Assembly: GCA_900555085.1 (NCBI GenBank)
Contig: USJU01000001.1
Location: 1-40,853, forward strand
DNA from: an uncultured Clostridium sp.
GTDB lineage: Bacteria; Bacillota; Clostridia; TANB77; CAG-508
DNA: 40,853 nt
Reading direction: 5' to 3'
Translations under genes and position numbers: made by a program
Part shown: piece after piece, positions 24,663 to 32,903 of the stretch
Layout of the letters: each line of letters starts with the position of its first letter
How positions within the stretch are numbered: the first letter of the stretch is position 1
Notes under the pieces: model-generated
What the model saw: the letters and a program-made list of their open reading frames with translations, nothing else
Databases searched by the model: none
Told to the model about the DNA's origin: nothing

Positions 24663-26154
24663 ACCCAATAGCCTCCAAGTTCTTCTTAATTTTTTCTTCC
24701 AACTTATGAGACTCTTCAAATTGTGCTTTTAATTCAGTTGTTATTGTTTTCATTTTTTCTTCAAAAGGTATTCCATCGTCTTCTTGTTCTTCTGTTCCTA
24801 CATATCTACCTGGTGTAAGGACATAATTGTTTTCTTCTATTTCTTTTATTGTAGATACTTTACAGTATCCTGCTACATCTTCATAATTTTGATTGTTTTG
24901 GAAATTATGATATGTATCTGCAATTTTAGATATATCGTCTTCATTTAGTTCTCTTAATTTTCTTGTTACCATTGTTCCAAAATTTCTTGCATCTATAAAC
25001 AATGTTTTTCCTTTTTGTTTCTTGTTTCTATTTAAAATCCATATACTACAAGGTATTGTAACTGTGTAAAATAAATTAGATGGCATTGATAATATACAAT
25101 CTACTAAATCTGCCTCTATTAAATTTTTTCTGATTACCTCTTCTTGTCCCCCTGCTGATAAAGAGCCATTTGCAAGTATTATTGCTGCTTTACCATTCAT
25201 AGATAATTTTGATACCATATGTTCAACCCAAGCAAAGTTAGCATTTCCTTTTGGTGGTATTCCATATTTCCATCTAGGATCATCTAATAATTTTTCTTGT
25301 CCCCAGTCACTAATATTGAATGGAGGATTTGCTAATACAAAATCTGATTTTAAGTCTTTGTGTAAATCATTATGAAATGTATCGTCTGCGAACTTTCCCA
25401 ATCCGTCATTATTTATCCCTCTAATAGCTAGATTCATCTTCGCTAATTTCCATGTTGTTGGATTTTTTTCTTGTCCATATATAGTTAAATTTCTTGCATT
25501 ACCATTGTGTCTGTGAATGAATTTTATACTTTGTACAAACATTCCCCCAGAGCCACATGCAGGGTCATAAATTCTACCTTGATATGGTTCAAGAATCTCA
25601 ACCATTGTTCTAACTAAGCAGGCTGGTGTATAGAACTCTCCACCTTTTTGTAACTCGTTAGATGCAAATTGTCCTAAGAAATATTCATATATTCTTCCTA
25701 AAATATCTTTATCTTGTGCTTCTTTACTTCCAATTTTTATATTAGTAAATAAATCTATAATTTCCCCTAAATTTACATTTCTATAATTGGGGCTATTAAA
25801 TTCTTTAACTAAAACACCTTTTAAAGATGGATTTTCTCTTTCTATTTCTTCCAAAGCATCATCAATAATTTGTCCTATGTGAGGATCCTTAGAATGAGCA
25901 TTTAAATATTCCCATCTAGCTCTAGCTGGAACATAAAATACATTATCTGCCTCATAACTGTCTCTATCTTCTTCAAGTCCATAACCATCTTTTACTAAGA
26001 TTTGATATTTCTCTTCAAATGCATCAGAAATATATTTTAAAAATATTAATCCTAATATTATAAATTTATAATCCGAAACAGGAACAGCTCCTCTCATTTT
26101 ATCTGCTGATTCCCATAATTTTTTTTCTAGTTTTATTAATTCTTCTTCCTTCAT
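24652..26154 (-). CDS. hsdM: Type I restriction enzyme, HsdM N6-adenine methyltransferase
   Basis: HsdM methylates adenine in the HsdS target to protect host DNA. SAM-binding motif I is DPACGSGG (197-204) and catalytic motif IV is NPPF (276-279), the N6-adenine type. The N-terminal helical HsdM domain (ADKMRGAVPVSDYKFIILGLIFLKYIS) is intact. The length of 500 residues is normal. It is the first gene of the hsd run, from a good promoter at 26192-26220, and overlaps hsdS. Confidence 0.97.
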   Translation of the reverse strand: MKEEELIKLEKKLWESADKMRGAVPVSDYKFIILGLIFLKYISDAFEEKYQILVKDGYGLEEDRDSYEADNVFYVPARARWEYLNAHSKDPHIGQIIDDALEEIERENPSLKGVLVKEFNSPNYRNVNLGEIIDLFTNIKIGSKEAQDKDILGRIYEYFLGQFASNELQKGGEFYTPACLVRTMVEILEPYQGRIYDPACGSGGMFVQSIKFIHRHNGNARNLTIYGQEKNPTTWKLAKMNLAIRGINNDGLGKFADDTFHNDLHKDLKSDFVLANPPFNISDWGQEKLLDDPRWKYGIPPKGNANFAWVEHMVSKLSMNGKAAIILANGSLSAGGQEEVIRKNLIEADLVDCILSMPSNLFYTVTIPCSIWILNRNKKQKGKTLFIDARNFGTMVTRKLRELNEDDISKIADTYHNFQNNQNYEDVAGYCKVSTIKEIEENNYVLTPGRYVGTEEQEDDGIPFEEKMKTITTELKAQFEESHKLEEKIKKNLEAIGYGI

Positions 26155-26191
26155 TTTTGCACCTCAAATATTTATAATAATTCTATTATAT

Positions 26192-26220
26192 TTTATATCA
26201 CAAAACGACAAATTTCTCAA
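26192..26220 (-). promoter_or_regulatory. Promoter of the hsdM operon
   Basis: Minus-strand TTGAGA (26220-26215), 17 bases, then TATAAA (26197-26192), 38 bases before the hsdM start. Confidence 0.75.
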
Positions 26221-26243
26221 CAGGTACTTCTAAATATTTACAA

Positions 26244-26867
26244 TTAATTCCTATGAAAAAAATGATCATATATATAGCCTGCCTCTATATACTTTTCTGT
26301 CAATTTCATTTTCTTCTTTTCTAATAGTTCTAGATATTTTTGTTTAAACACATTTTTACAAATCCATTTTACACCTTCTTTTGAAATTACAATTTTATTA
26401 TTTATTAAAAATTTGTATTCTTCTAATTCACTATCACACATTCTTTTAATGGCTTTTCTTATAGTAATTTCTTCTCTATTAAAATATTTGCATAGTTGTT
26501 TTATATCCATATCTTCATTCCACCAATTTTCTTCATGCTCTATTTTTAATAATTCTTCATATTGTTTTATTCTATCTTCAAAAAATTCTACATCAGCATC
26601 AATTAATGATTTTTCTTTATTAAAATACACTTGTAACAACCATGCATATCCTTCATCTAAAATAAAATATTTTCTATTTTTTACTTTCTCACTTCTCCAT
26701 CTGCAAGTTGGATGCTTTTTTAACATTACATTTACAGCTTTTCTTAAATCTCCATGTGTTATTTCTTTTCCACATTTAGTAGTAACACCCAACAATTTAA
26801 TTCTCTTTAAAATTTTATTATAAGATACAAAAATACTCTCTAAAGCTTGCTCTGAATCTCTGTACAC
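26244..26867 (-). CDS. Hypothetical element protein with predicted HTH-like helices
   Basis: This 207-residue basic protein has GDLRKAVNVMLKKHPTCRWRSEKV, which could bind DNA, and WNEDMDIKQLCKYFNREEITIRKAIKRMCDS (about 117-148), which has the spacing of a helix-turn-helix. There is no enzyme motif. It sits between the hairpin cluster and the hsd operon and reads leftward. It may belong to the replication module (for example an origin-binding or accessory factor), but that is an inference from position. The start ATG 26867 has only a weak ribosome site. Confidence 0.65.
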   Translation of the reverse strand: MYRDSEQALESIFVSYNKILKRIKLLGVTTKCGKEITHGDLRKAVNVMLKKHPTCRWRSEKVKNRKYFILDEGYAWLLQVYFNKEKSLIDADVEFFEDRIKQYEELLKIEHEENWWNEDMDIKQLCKYFNREEITIRKAIKRMCDSELEEYKFLINNKIVISKEGVKWICKNVFKQKYLELLEKKKMKLTEKYIEAGYIYDHFFHRN

Positions 26868-26895
26868 TTTTCATCACTTCCTTACTATAAAAATC

Positions 26896-27032
26896 TATTA
26901 ATGCTAGTTTACAAAGCATTAATAACAAGCAAAATTTATTTTGCTCGAATATAGGTAGTATTTTTTAGTACCTAATATTCGCCAGCGTGGTGTTTTGACA
27001 CCATTTTTGCTGTTTAGGGAAAAATCCCTAAA
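26896..27032. other. Cluster of five consecutive hairpins; candidate replication origin or transfer site
   Basis: The gap between the DnaC-like gene and the 26244 gene holds five inverted repeats in a row: TATTAATGCT/AGCATTAATA (26896-26924), AGCAAAAT/ATTTTGCT (26928-26945), GAATATAGGTA/TACCTAATATTC (26947-26980, one bulge), TGGTGT/ACACCA inside CAGC/GCTG (26983-27011), and TTTAGGGA/TCCCTAAA (27013-27032). They differ in sequence, so they are not a repeat array. The rest of 26868-27182 is AT-rich with no gene that I can see. Position next to helicase-loader and organizer genes suggests an origin. Confidence 0.6.
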
Positions 27033-27182
27033 ACCATTTTTGGCTCTCCGAGGGAATTTTTTTATTCATTTTTTCATAATTTTTGTTTAAATTTTAGAAA
27101 AAGTCTGAACAAAAAATTCAAACTTTTCCTATTTACAATTGTTATAATTTATATTATAATTTTATTAGGTTTTAAGATTGAG

Positions 27183-28037
27183 TTAGCAAATAGTTTGGTC
27201 GCTTATGCTAACTTTTTCTTTTGCTTTTATTTCTTCTGCAATTGAAATTCCATAACACATTTCATTCAGAACTTCAACAATTTCTTCTGAAATTTCTGTA
27301 TCATCTTCAGTAGATAATTGTTCAATTAATTGCTCTTTATTATATCTTGTTGTAATAACAATTGGTAATTCATTATCATATCTATTACTAATAATTTTAT
27401 TTAATTTTTCTAAAGCCCATTTGCTTAAATTTTCACTACCAAAATCATCAATAATTAACATATCTACATTAGAATATAGTCTAATAATTTGCGTTTCTGA
27501 TAGTCCATCTTTATTAAACGATTCTTTAATTTTATCAATTATAGAGCTACTTTTTTCCATTAATACAATTTTGTTTTGTTCAATCATTTTATTAGCTATA
27601 CAAGCTGCTAAATATGTTTTTTCATAGCCTATATTTCCATAAATAATCAGTCCATTTTTCATCTCTGATTCAATACATAAATCTGTAAATTTTATTAGTT
27701 GATTTATAATAGATGTATCATCATATGTATCAATAAGATTTTCAAAATTATACTTTTGTAATCTTTTTTTCATATAGTTATCTTTATAAATACTATTTAT
27801 AATTTTTCTATACTTTTCTTGTCGCTGTTTTTCTTCTTGTTCAAAATCAAATTTTTTCCAAAATTGAATTGCTTTTTCACAATTACATCTTTCATATTCA
27901 ATCATACTTTTATCATAATTTACATATAAATAATCGAATCCAATTGGCTTTAAATTTTTATTACAAAATCCACATTTTGCACCTTCATTGGTGATAACTT
28001 TATAATTTGAATTCTTTAAATCCACTTCTATTCTCAT
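27183..28037 (-). CDS. DnaC/IstB-like AAA+ ATPase with altered Walker A
   Basis: The protein resembles phage- and element-encoded helicase loaders. An N-terminal zinc-binding region has C22-x2-C25 and C51-x-C53, and an AAA+ domain follows. Walker B is LIIDDFG (194-200), and sensor-like VITTRYN comes later. The Walker A is GNIGYEKT (134-141), where the family has G-x-x-G-x-G-K-T. Glu139 replaces the last Gly, and GGA to GAA would be a single base change. This could weaken ATP binding, or be an error. Its start overlaps the organizer gene by 38 bases, which suggests translational coupling. The length of 284 residues is normal. Confidence 0.85.
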   Translation of the reverse strand: MRIEVDLKNSNYKVITNEGAKCGFCNKNLKPIGFDYLYVNYDKSMIEYERCNCEKAIQFWKKFDFEQEEKQRQEKYRKIINSIYKDNYMKKRLQKYNFENLIDTYDDTSIINQLIKFTDLCIESEMKNGLIIYGNIGYEKTYLAACIANKMIEQNKIVLMEKSSSIIDKIKESFNKDGLSETQIIRLYSNVDMLIIDDFGSENLSKWALEKLNKIISNRYDNELPIVITTRYNKEQLIEQLSTEDDTEISEEIVEVLNEMCYGISIAEEIKAKEKVSISDQTIC

Positions 28038-28509
28038 CTCCTTCTTTTTCTATTTTATTTCTAATCTTTTTCTCTTCTTTAGTGTTACGTTGCGTTACTG
28101 TAACGTTACTTTTTTCTTTTTCACTTTTCATTTTTTCACGATATTTTTGTTGCCTTAAACAATTTTGTAGTCTAATTTCTTCAAGTTTATCAGCACTTTG
28201 ATACTTAGACCAGTTTTTGATTTTATAAAAATTATCTTCTATAATAATCATTTTTAATTCTTCAAACTTTTCCAAACATTTTGTGATTTTTTTCTTAGAC
28301 TTTCCCATAATCTTCGAAAATTCCTCAACTGTCATTGGCTTATCTTCTGTTATTGATAATCTACCTTGATAATTACATTTCATTGCTATTGTTAAAAGTT
28401 GTATCCATACTCTAATTAGTGTATCTCCATCTCTTTCACTTTCTAGCAATTTTATTTTGTTATTATCAAAAAAATCCGTAGATAGTTTTAACCATTGTAA
28501 ATTAGTCAT
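28000..28509 (-). CDS. Phage-type replisome organizer (N-terminal domain protein)
   Basis: This 169-residue protein begins MTNLQWLKLSTDFFDNNKIKLLESERDGDTLIRVWIQLL, the usual start of phage replisome organizer proteins. A winged-helix follows (MTVEEFSKIMGKSKKKITKCLEKFEELKMI), then a basic linker. These proteins bind the origin and recruit the helicase loader encoded next door. The length is short, since many have an extra C-terminal domain, but no break is seen. It is the second gene of the leftward operon that starts with the excisionase-like gene. Confidence 0.85.
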   Translation of the reverse strand: MTNLQWLKLSTDFFDNNKIKLLESERDGDTLIRVWIQLLTIAMKCNYQGRLSITEDKPMTVEEFSKIMGKSKKKITKCLEKFEELKMIIIEDNFYKIKNWSKYQSADKLEEIRLQNCLRQQKYREKMKSEKEKSNVTVTQRNTKEEKKIRNKIEKEGDENRSGFKEFKL

Positions 28510-28537
28510 ATCCTCCTTTCCTCACTTTCTTTAGAAT

Positions 28538-28735
28538 CTAATCTATCGATTCTTGTTCCATTTTTGTTAAATATTCATCTAAAGCTTGTACTCTAAATAA
28601 ATATTTTCCACCAACTTTTGAACATGGTATTTGTTTTCTTCTTACTAATTGATTTATCAACCAGTATGATATTCCTAAATACTCAGATGCCTCTTTCATT
28701 GTTAATGTTGTCCTTTGTACTTTTTGTAGTTCCAT
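28538..28735 (-). CDS. Excisionase-like HTH protein
   Basis: This 65-residue protein (TLTMKEASEYLGISYWLINQLVRRKQIPCSKVGGKYLFRVQALDEYL) is a textbook small winged-HTH excisionase/DNA-binding protein. It is the first gene of the leftward operon with the replication genes and diverges from the 28886 gene across a 150-base control region. With the tyrosine integrase on the same element, a role in excision is likely. It could also regulate the operon. Confidence 0.85.
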   Translation of the reverse strand: MELQKVQRTTLTMKEASEYLGISYWLINQLVRRKQIPCSKVGGKYLFRVQALDEYLTKMEQESID

Positions 28736-28768
28736 AATATCACCTCCTGTCTTTTTTGTAATTTAATA

Positions 28769-28797
28769 TTGACTTTTGTTAACAAATGTATTATATT
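28769..28797 (+). promoter_or_regulatory. Promoter of the 28886 gene, with GTTAAC sites
   Basis: TTGACT (28769-28774), 17 bases, TATATT (28792-28797). A perfect 12-bp palindrome, TTTGTTAACAAA (28775-28786), fills the spacer, and a second GTTAAC (28805-28810) lies just past the -10. Two more GTTAAC lie further on at 28845-28850 and 28871-28876, the last touching the ribosome site. Confidence 0.75.
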
Positions 28798-28818
28798 GAT
28801 TATAGTTAACTTTGTAAA
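28790..28818 (-). promoter_or_regulatory. Promoter of the excisionase/replication operon, with the same GTTAAC sites
   Basis: Minus-strand TTTACA (28818-28813), 17 bases, TATAAT (28795-28790). The GTTAAC at 28805-28810 now lies in the spacer and the one at 28778-28783 just past the -10. The two -10 elements of the divergent promoters overlap, so polymerases would exclude each other, and one pair of operators serves both. Confidence 0.75.
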
Positions 28819-28885
28819 TACTTTTTAGGTTATTTTGATAGCAGGTTAACTTTATTAAATTTCATAAACTGTTAACGGAGGAATT

Positions 28886-29929
28886 ATGAACAAATTAAAA
28901 ATTGATGAACCTATTAGTATATTTGTTTCAAAGAACGAAACACTTACACATAAAGCATTTTTATATGCAAAAACAAAATCATCTAAGCCAAAATATTATA
29001 ATCTAAAAAACATTAATACAGGTTATTTTACTATTAATACTACAACTACCACTCAGACACTTTGTACTGAACTTATTAACTTTTTAAATTGTAATTTTGA
29101 TAATTATGATGATTGTTTTATGTGGTTTACTAAGTTTTTTACTTCATACATCATATATACTGGTGAAGATGATATAAATAAATTTGAAGTAAATAAACTT
29201 TATTCTTTTAATAAAGTAAAAGAATTATTTGAAAAATATTTTGAAGAAATAAAAAATGACTCAAAACGTGGTCAAAAACTATTATCAGAATTTGTTGATT
29301 ATATATTTAACATTAATAATATTGAAGAAATTAAAGATTTTACTTCTAAAATAAGATTTTATATTTATTATAACTCTCATGCTAAAAAGCTAGATAGATT
29401 TATAAATAACTACTTTTCTATGCCACAAGGCTTTTCTTTTAGAACAATATCTGGTATTAAAGGATCCACAGAAAAAGATTTAATCAAATTCTTTAATTCT
29501 GCTCCAGATTATGATGTTGAACCAGATTATAGTTCTAGTAATGACAATATTTATGGAATTTTATATGTTACATTGTTTCAATTTGTACTTAATAATAAAT
29601 ATCTTATAAAAAAATGTAAGAATTGTGGTAAATACTTTATAATAGATAATGCACGCATTAATTACTGTAATAATTTATACAAAGGAAAACAAACTTGTAG
29701 AGATATCGGAAACCAAATTGCTCAAAGAATTAAACAAGAAAATGAGATTGTTTATGGTAAATATCGTAAGATTTATGCAAAAAAAGCAATGCTAGTAAAG
29801 CGTAATCCTGATATAGAAGTTTATAAGATTGATTATGAAAATTGGAAAAAAGAAGCTAAAGAATTTATGGATGCCATTAGATCTAATGAGAAAACTTATA
29901 AAGAATTTGATAAGTGGTTAGATAAATAG
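28886..29929 (+). CDS. Zinc-finger protein of unknown function (DUF6076-like); candidate element regulator
   Basis: This 347-residue protein starts at ATG 28886 after GGAGG. The C-terminal third has KKCKNCGKYFIIDNARINYC and a later QTCRDIG, a CxxC...C...C arrangement like those in DUF6076- or CGNR-type zinc-ribbon proteins. The tail is basic and helical (RIKQENEIVYGKYRKIYAKK). The N-terminal part has no recognisable motif. It diverges from the excisionase operon and shares operators with it and with the integrase, so it stands where a phage- or satellite-type repressor usually stands. No classic HTH is visible, so the role as regulator is an inference. Confidence 0.75.
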   Translation: MNKLKIDEPISIFVSKNETLTHKAFLYAKTKSSKPKYYNLKNINTGYFTINTTTTTQTLCTELINFLNCNFDNYDDCFMWFTKFFTSYIIYTGEDDINKFEVNKLYSFNKVKELFEKYFEEIKNDSKRGQKLLSEFVDYIFNINNIEEIKDFTSKIRFYIYYNSHAKKLDRFINNYFSMPQGFSFRTISGIKGSTEKDLIKFFNSAPDYDVEPDYSSSNDNIYGILYVTLFQFVLNNKYLIKKCKNCGKYFIIDNARINYCNNLYKGKQTCRDIGNQIAQRIKQENEIVYGKYRKIYAKKAMLVKRNPDIEVYKIDYENWKKEAKEFMDAIRSNEKTYKEFDKWLDK

Positions 29930-29952
29930 TAATGATGTTGAATCATTACTAT

Positions 29953-31656
29953 TTATCTATTACCAAAATTAATTCCAAATAAAGTGTCTTCTTGTGAAAT
30001 TCTTTGTGCTTCTTCATATTTTTTTAATACAGCTTTATTTAATTCATTTTTAACTATTTGATCATCATTAACACAGCATATATATTGAAATCTATTATTT
30101 CCTATGATTTCATTTGTTAAATTTAGAAATTTCGCTACATATTGTTTATCTGTCGATTCAAATACTACACTATCATGTATTAAAAATATTGGAAATCTAT
30201 CACTATTAAAGTCTGCTAATACTAAGTCATATACTGCAATACAACCTTTTAAATATCCACTGCTTAATTTTCTAGGTATTTCCCAATCATAATTATATCC
30301 TCTTGTAGCATAATTTCCTGTATTTTTACATTCCATAATAAGTTTAGCATCTTCATCAAAGATTTTTCTTATATATTCTTTAAACTTATTATTTATAATC
30401 TTAAAATTATTACAATTATCATTTTTTTCTAACTTTTTTATTATTGATTTTACTTTCTCTTTACAACTAGTGTCTATTTGATTTAATGCTATGTATACAT
30501 CTAATTGTTTTTCTAAATCACTTTTCTCAATTTTTAAATTAGTTATGATCTCATTTGTACTATAATAGTCATCTAAATATCCTTTTTTATCAAATTCTTT
30601 TAAAATATTTATTTTCTTTAAATTTATATCATCAATTTTTGATTCTATTTCTTTTACTTTATTTTGATCACTTTCTATTAAACTTTTTACTCTTTCATTT
30701 CTATCTTTGTTTAATTTAATATGATATTTCTGAATTTCTTCTAATGTTTTCATTTCACCATTTGTAACAAAAAATTTAGATTCTTCCAAGATCTCTCTTA
30801 TTTGTTCAATACCTAAAAGACTTTCATTGTTTATAATCTTTTTATTAGACTCTATGTAGTTTTGATAAATATATTTTTCTTTAATTAGATTTGATAATTC
30901 TGCATTTATTTTATGAATATCATTTATATTCTCTTTTTCGTTTAATGTCAGTTCAAATTTTTTAAGCTTTTCTTCATTTTCTTTTATCTCTTTATCTAAG
31001 TTTCTAATTTTACTTTTTAATGTATTTTGTTTTTCTTTTTTCCATATAATATCAGTCTCTTTTATTTCTTTTAACTTTAAGAATGACTCTCTTTCTTCAA
31101 TTAGAGCTTTTAATTCTATGATAGGTTCTATTGGTATATTCATAAGAAAAGAGTTTTTTAATTGAGTTACTATATTAGTTTCCATAGCATGTGTTTTATA
31201 TATATTATTAAATGCAAACGCCCCTCTCTTCATAAATGGTGAAATTAAATTTCTAAATGATACCTCTTCATTTTCAATTCCAAATATTAATTTGTTTAAT
31301 TTATTTTTTACCCAATCAATGGTTTTAGGTTCATCTTCTAAGACACCATCACCTAATAGATTTTCTTTATCTATAATTTTGATTTTAGTAACATTTTGAG
31401 GGGTCCTTGATAAAGTAATAGTCTTATTTTCAATTACTAAGTCAACACTAAATTCTTCTTTATTTAAGTCTTCGTATGTAGATATTTTTTCCGTACTTGA
31501 TCCAAAACAAAAATTTATTATTTGAATTAAACTAGTTTTACCAGTTCCATTATTGCTTTTTCCGTTAACAGACTCTGATACAAGAAAATTAAATCCTTCG
31601 CTAAACTCAATTGTTTTAAACGTTTTTAATGTTCGACTATATATCTTTTTAATCAA
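29953..31656 (-). CDS. ABC-three-component system SMC-like ATPase (DUF2326 type)
   Basis: The 567-residue protein has Walker A NNGTGKTS (35-42) right after the N-terminal strand pair. A long coiled coil follows (about 190-400, e.g. KIRNLDKEIKENEEKLKKFE), then the C-terminal ABC half with LSSGYLKGCIAVYDL (signature region) and Walker B-like FPIFLIHDSVVFES. This is the layout of the DUF2326 ATPase of ABC-three-component systems. The start is TTG 31656 (MIKKIYSRTLKTFK), 5 bases after GGGTGAT and overlapping the end of the middle-component gene. It would sense or grip nucleic acid and drive the HNH partner. Confidence 0.85.
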   Translation of the reverse strand: MIKKIYSRTLKTFKTIEFSEGFNFLVSESVNGKSNNGTGKTSLIQIINFCFGSSTEKISTYEDLNKEEFSVDLVIENKTITLSRTPQNVTKIKIIDKENLLGDGVLEDEPKTIDWVKNKLNKLIFGIENEEVSFRNLISPFMKRGAFAFNNIYKTHAMETNIVTQLKNSFLMNIPIEPIIELKALIEERESFLKLKEIKETDIIWKKEKQNTLKSKIRNLDKEIKENEEKLKKFELTLNEKENINDIHKINAELSNLIKEKYIYQNYIESNKKIINNESLLGIEQIREILEESKFFVTNGEMKTLEEIQKYHIKLNKDRNERVKSLIESDQNKVKEIESKIDDINLKKINILKEFDKKGYLDDYYSTNEIITNLKIEKSDLEKQLDVYIALNQIDTSCKEKVKSIIKKLEKNDNCNNFKIINNKFKEYIRKIFDEDAKLIMECKNTGNYATRGYNYDWEIPRKLSSGYLKGCIAVYDLVLADFNSDRFPIFLIHDSVVFESTDKQYVAKFLNLTNEIIGNNRFQYICCVNDDQIVKNELNKAVLKKYEEAQRISQEDTLFGINFGNR

Positions 31657-31858
31657 TCCTTATCACCCACTCATCATTTATTTCAACTTTATTTATTGCA
31701 TATAGGAACGCTAAAATAGCATCCATATCTTTAGTTTTTATATTAGTATTTTTATACAAATCTTCTACTTTTATTTTTCCATTTATTGAATTTAGCACAT
31801 CAATACTATATTTCAATAATGATTTTTCAAAAGGAACATCTTTATTTGGTAATATCAT
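31649..31858 (-). CDS. ABC-three-component system middle component (small winged-helix-type protein)
   Basis: This 69-residue protein (MILPNKDVPFEKSLLKYSIDVL, then a helical YKNTNIKTKDMDAILAFLYAINKV) matches the small middle-component type of ABC-3C systems, which typically begins MILP-K-x-P-x-x-x-SLL. The start ATG overlaps the stop of the HNH gene as ATGA, and its own end overlaps the ATPase start. The tight overlaps on both sides show one translation unit. It probably bridges ATPase and effector. Confidence 0.85.
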   Translation of the reverse strand: MILPNKDVPFEKSLLKYSIDVLNSINGKIKVEDLYKNTNIKTKDMDAILAFLYAINKVEINDEWVIRID

Positions 31859-32583
31859 ACTTCAAACACATCACATTCTTCAAAATAATTACATATAATA
31901 ATCCCTGCTGGGAAAACATTAGAAAAATCATTTCCTACAACTCTTCTAATTAAATTGGTAAACTTTTGTACATTACTGATATCTTTGCATTGCTCTAGTC
32001 TATATAAACTTATAATATTATGCCTTAAATCTGTTCTTTCACTTTGAGACAATGTTTCTAAAAATTCTTTAAAAATTGGTATATATCTAATATACATGTT
32101 AATTTGATCTTTTATTTCGATTAAAGTATTCTTATTTATTTTTTCTTCCACTTTTATACTATAATATTTTTCTATTATGCTTGTATGATTACATTTTTCA
32201 CTTAAATCTTTACAAATTTTTGAGAATTTGTTATATAAATCTGGATTTGCATATTCTCTGGCAATTTTAATATTATTCTCATATTCTTTTTTTATTTCCT
32301 GTAACATTTCAGTTGTGTATTTTTCACTATATTTATCTATTTTAGTATGGCAAGTTGGACATAGTAATAAAATATTAGATTCATCATTTAATTCATCTAT
32401 AGATTTATTAGGATTATATCTTTTAGTTGCTTTTTGGAGATCTTCAATATGTGCAAATTCTCCAATAAATCCCTCTTCTTCATAATATCCTATTTTTTGC
32501 TTACACATACAGCAATTTCCATCGCTTTTCATCCATGACAATTTCCTTTTAACTATTACACTTACATCAATTCTTTTTCCCAA
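31855..32583 (-). CDS. ABC-three-component system effector with HNH nuclease motif
   Basis: The start is probably TTG 32583 (MGKRIDVSVIVKRKLSW). AAGGTGAT four bases before it is a good ribosome site, and the GTG at 32592 lies inside that site. Numbered from the GTG, it has Cys27-x2-Cys30, His48 in EFAHIED, NILLLCPTC with Cys78-x2-Cys81, and His82, the layout of an HNH nuclease with a zinc cluster. The C-terminal part is helical and unrecognised. It ends in TGA overlapping the next ATG. DNA cutting is the likely output of the system when triggered. Confidence 0.85.
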   Translation of the reverse strand: MGKRIDVSVIVKRKLSWMKSDGNCCMCKQKIGYYEEEGFIGEFAHIEDLQKATKRYNPNKSIDELNDESNILLLCPTCHTKIDKYSEKYTTEMLQEIKKEYENNIKIAREYANPDLYNKFSKICKDLSEKCNHTSIIEKYYSIKVEEKINKNTLIEIKDQINMYIRYIPIFKEFLETLSQSERTDLRHNIISLYRLEQCKDISNVQKFTNLIRRVVGNDFSNVFPAGIIICNYFEECDVFEV

Positions 32584-32805
32584 TATTATCACCTTAACTT
32601 TTTATAATTCATCATAAAATCTCATTTTAATACGTATAAATCAAGTATTATACTATTTTTTTATTCACTTTACTAATTTTGTCGTATTATATCATATTTT
32701 CTGTAAATAATCCAGTATTTTCAAAGGATTTTAGCCTTCAAATTTTCGACATTTTTTTACATTTTATTACATTTATAAATTTTTTAAGTTTATTTTTGAA
32801 ATCTA

Positions 32806-32834
32806 TTGCAATTTGTTAACTATTGTTGTATAAT
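32806..32834 (+). promoter_or_regulatory. Integrase promoter with GTTAAC sites
   Basis: TTGCAA (32806-32811), 17 bases, TATAAT (32829-32834). TTTGTTAAC (32812-32820) begins the spacer and a second GTTAAC (32841-32846) follows the -10. This is the same geometry as at the divergent promoters at 28769-28818. The rest of the gap 32593-32903 is AT-rich, with the leftward ABC-3C promoter region and no other gene. Confidence 0.8.
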
Positions 32835-32903
32835 ATCTTTGTTAACTAATATATAAATACTCCTCCCACCCATAGGCATACTTAAAAGGAGGTGAAATAA
32901 GTA

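Noticed and set aside
24663..24719. hsdS start at ATG 24719
   Set aside because: It lies inside hsdM without a ribosome site; ATG 24662 has GGAGG at 9 bases and the usual HsdS beginning.
26896..27032. CRISPR array
   Set aside because: The hairpins are all different in sequence and there are no repeated units with spacers; no cas gene is present.
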